Source: Virgibacillus sp. MSP4-1 | Lineage (GTDB): Bacteria; Bacillota; Bacilli; Bacillales; Alkalibacillaceae | Length of the DNA: 64,000 nt | Assembly (NCBI RefSeq): GCF_010092505.1 | Contig: NZ_CP048021.1 | Location: 2,480,001 to 2,544,000 of the forward strand | Direction of reading: 5' to 3' | Part shown: one piece after another, positions 63,562 through 64,000 of the stretch | Layout of the letters: every line of letters begins with the position of its first letter | Position numbering within the stretch: the stretch's first letter is position 1 | Program-made: the position numbers and the translations under genes | Notes under the pieces: generated by a model | What the model saw: the letters and a program-made list of their open reading frames with translations, nothing else | What the model was told of the DNA's origin: nothing | Databases searched by the model: none

Positions 63562-64000
63562 TTGGAAACCAAAAAAGCATTGCCAATCCTGTTTGCTGTC
63601 ATGTTTTTTGTGATGGTGGGGTTCGGCATTATCATACCTGTTTTACCCTTTTACGCAGAAGAATTAGGCGCATCCCCTACTGAACTGGGACTGCTCATGG
63701 CGGTGTATTCCTTTATGCAGCTGCTTTTTGCACCCATGTGGGGACGTATGTCAGATCGGATTGGCCGAAAACCCGTGATCATGGTGGGCATTTTGGGACT
63801 TTCCTTATCCTTCTTTTTTATGGCTCTATCCACTCAGTTATGGATGCTGTTTGCTGCCAGGATTTTAGGAGGATTTCTATCTTCAGCGAACATGCCTACC
63901 GTTATGGCTTATGTAGCTGATATCACTTCTGAGGACGATCGAGGCAAAGGCATGGGAATCATTGGAGCCTCTGTTGGACTTGGCTTCATTTTCGGTCCGG
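63562..64000 (+). CDS. MFS transporter, N-terminal part only (cut by window end)
   Basis: Drug/proton antiporter-like MFS protein. The TTG start at 63562 lies 8 nt behind AGGAG. About 146 residues are visible, with helices 1-4 and the loop 2-3 signature GRMSDRIGRKPVIM (about 53-66), the TetA/multidrug type. The rest lies outside the window. Confidence 0.88.
   Translation, partial: METKKALPILFAVMFFVMVGFGIIIPVLPFYAEELGASPTELGLLMAVYSFMQLLFAPMWGRMSDRIGRKPVIMVGILGLSLSFFFMALSTQLWMLFAARILGGFLSSANMPTVMAYVADITSEDDRGKGMGIIGASVGLGFIFGP

Overview
The window looks like a chromosomal segment of a moderately halophilic or halotolerant Gram-positive bacterium of the Bacillaceae (Halobacillus/Virgibacillus-like). 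The evidence is a complete ectABC ectoine synthesis operon, an Opu-type compatible-solute ABC transporter, two BCCT transporters, a cation/proton antiporter, AGGAGG-type ribosome binding sites with many TTG/GTG starts, and strong U-tailed terminators. The sequence is moderately AT-rich. I see no rRNA, tRNA, CRISPR array or intact prophage. All family calls rest on reading the translated sequence; no database search was run.

Layout. 1-8.0 kb: a truncated OppA-type peptide-binding lipoprotein, a fumarylacetoacetate-hydrolase family enzyme, a CarD/CdnL-type RNA polymerase-binding regulator, a eutB-eutC-eutD(doeA)-like cluster for (hydroxy)ectoine breakdown, and a MATE exporter. 8-16.5 kb: menA, an unrecognised helical protein, a PhoD-like phosphatase behind a structured leader, a globin-coupled chemoreceptor carrying an additional C-terminal CZB zinc domain, an alpha/beta-hydrolase remnant, and purU. 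16.7-24 kb: topB, an MFS transporter and an NtrB/NtrC-like sigma-54 two-component pair. 24-30.5 kb: the Opu-like operon and, divergently, ectABC. 30.5-38.5 kb: a chemoreceptor next to an orphan sugar-binding lipoprotein, and two ABC exporter pairs. 38.6-47 kb: zwf and gnd, an IS200/IS605 remnant with a candidate omegaRNA end, a TAXI-TRAP transporter under a probable CcpA site, and pepT. 47-64 kb: a SWIM-SNF2 helicase, two BCCT transporters, an LLM flavin oxidoreductase, rlmN, a POT peptide transporter, an antiporter, a CoA-pyrophosphatase-like NUDIX enzyme and a truncated MFS gene. Three intergenic regions carry repeats of about 52-bp period.

How the genes work together. Osmoadaptation dominates: solute uptake (Opu, BCCT), synthesis (ectABC), ion exchange (antiporter) and likely ectoine recycling (eutBCD). 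zwf and gnd supply NADPH and pentoses. OppA, POT and PepT suggest peptide use.

The most unusual observations are: (1) a TAXI solute-binding protein whose two halves are in swapped order, a circular permutation, directly upstream of its TRAP permease; (2) a heme-globin chemoreceptor fused to a CZB zinc-binding domain; (3) the dispersed 52-bp-period repeats; (4) a 24-codon membrane peptide overlapping the stop codon of a BCCT gene; and (5) an acidic eight-residue repeat tail on the second BCCT transporter.
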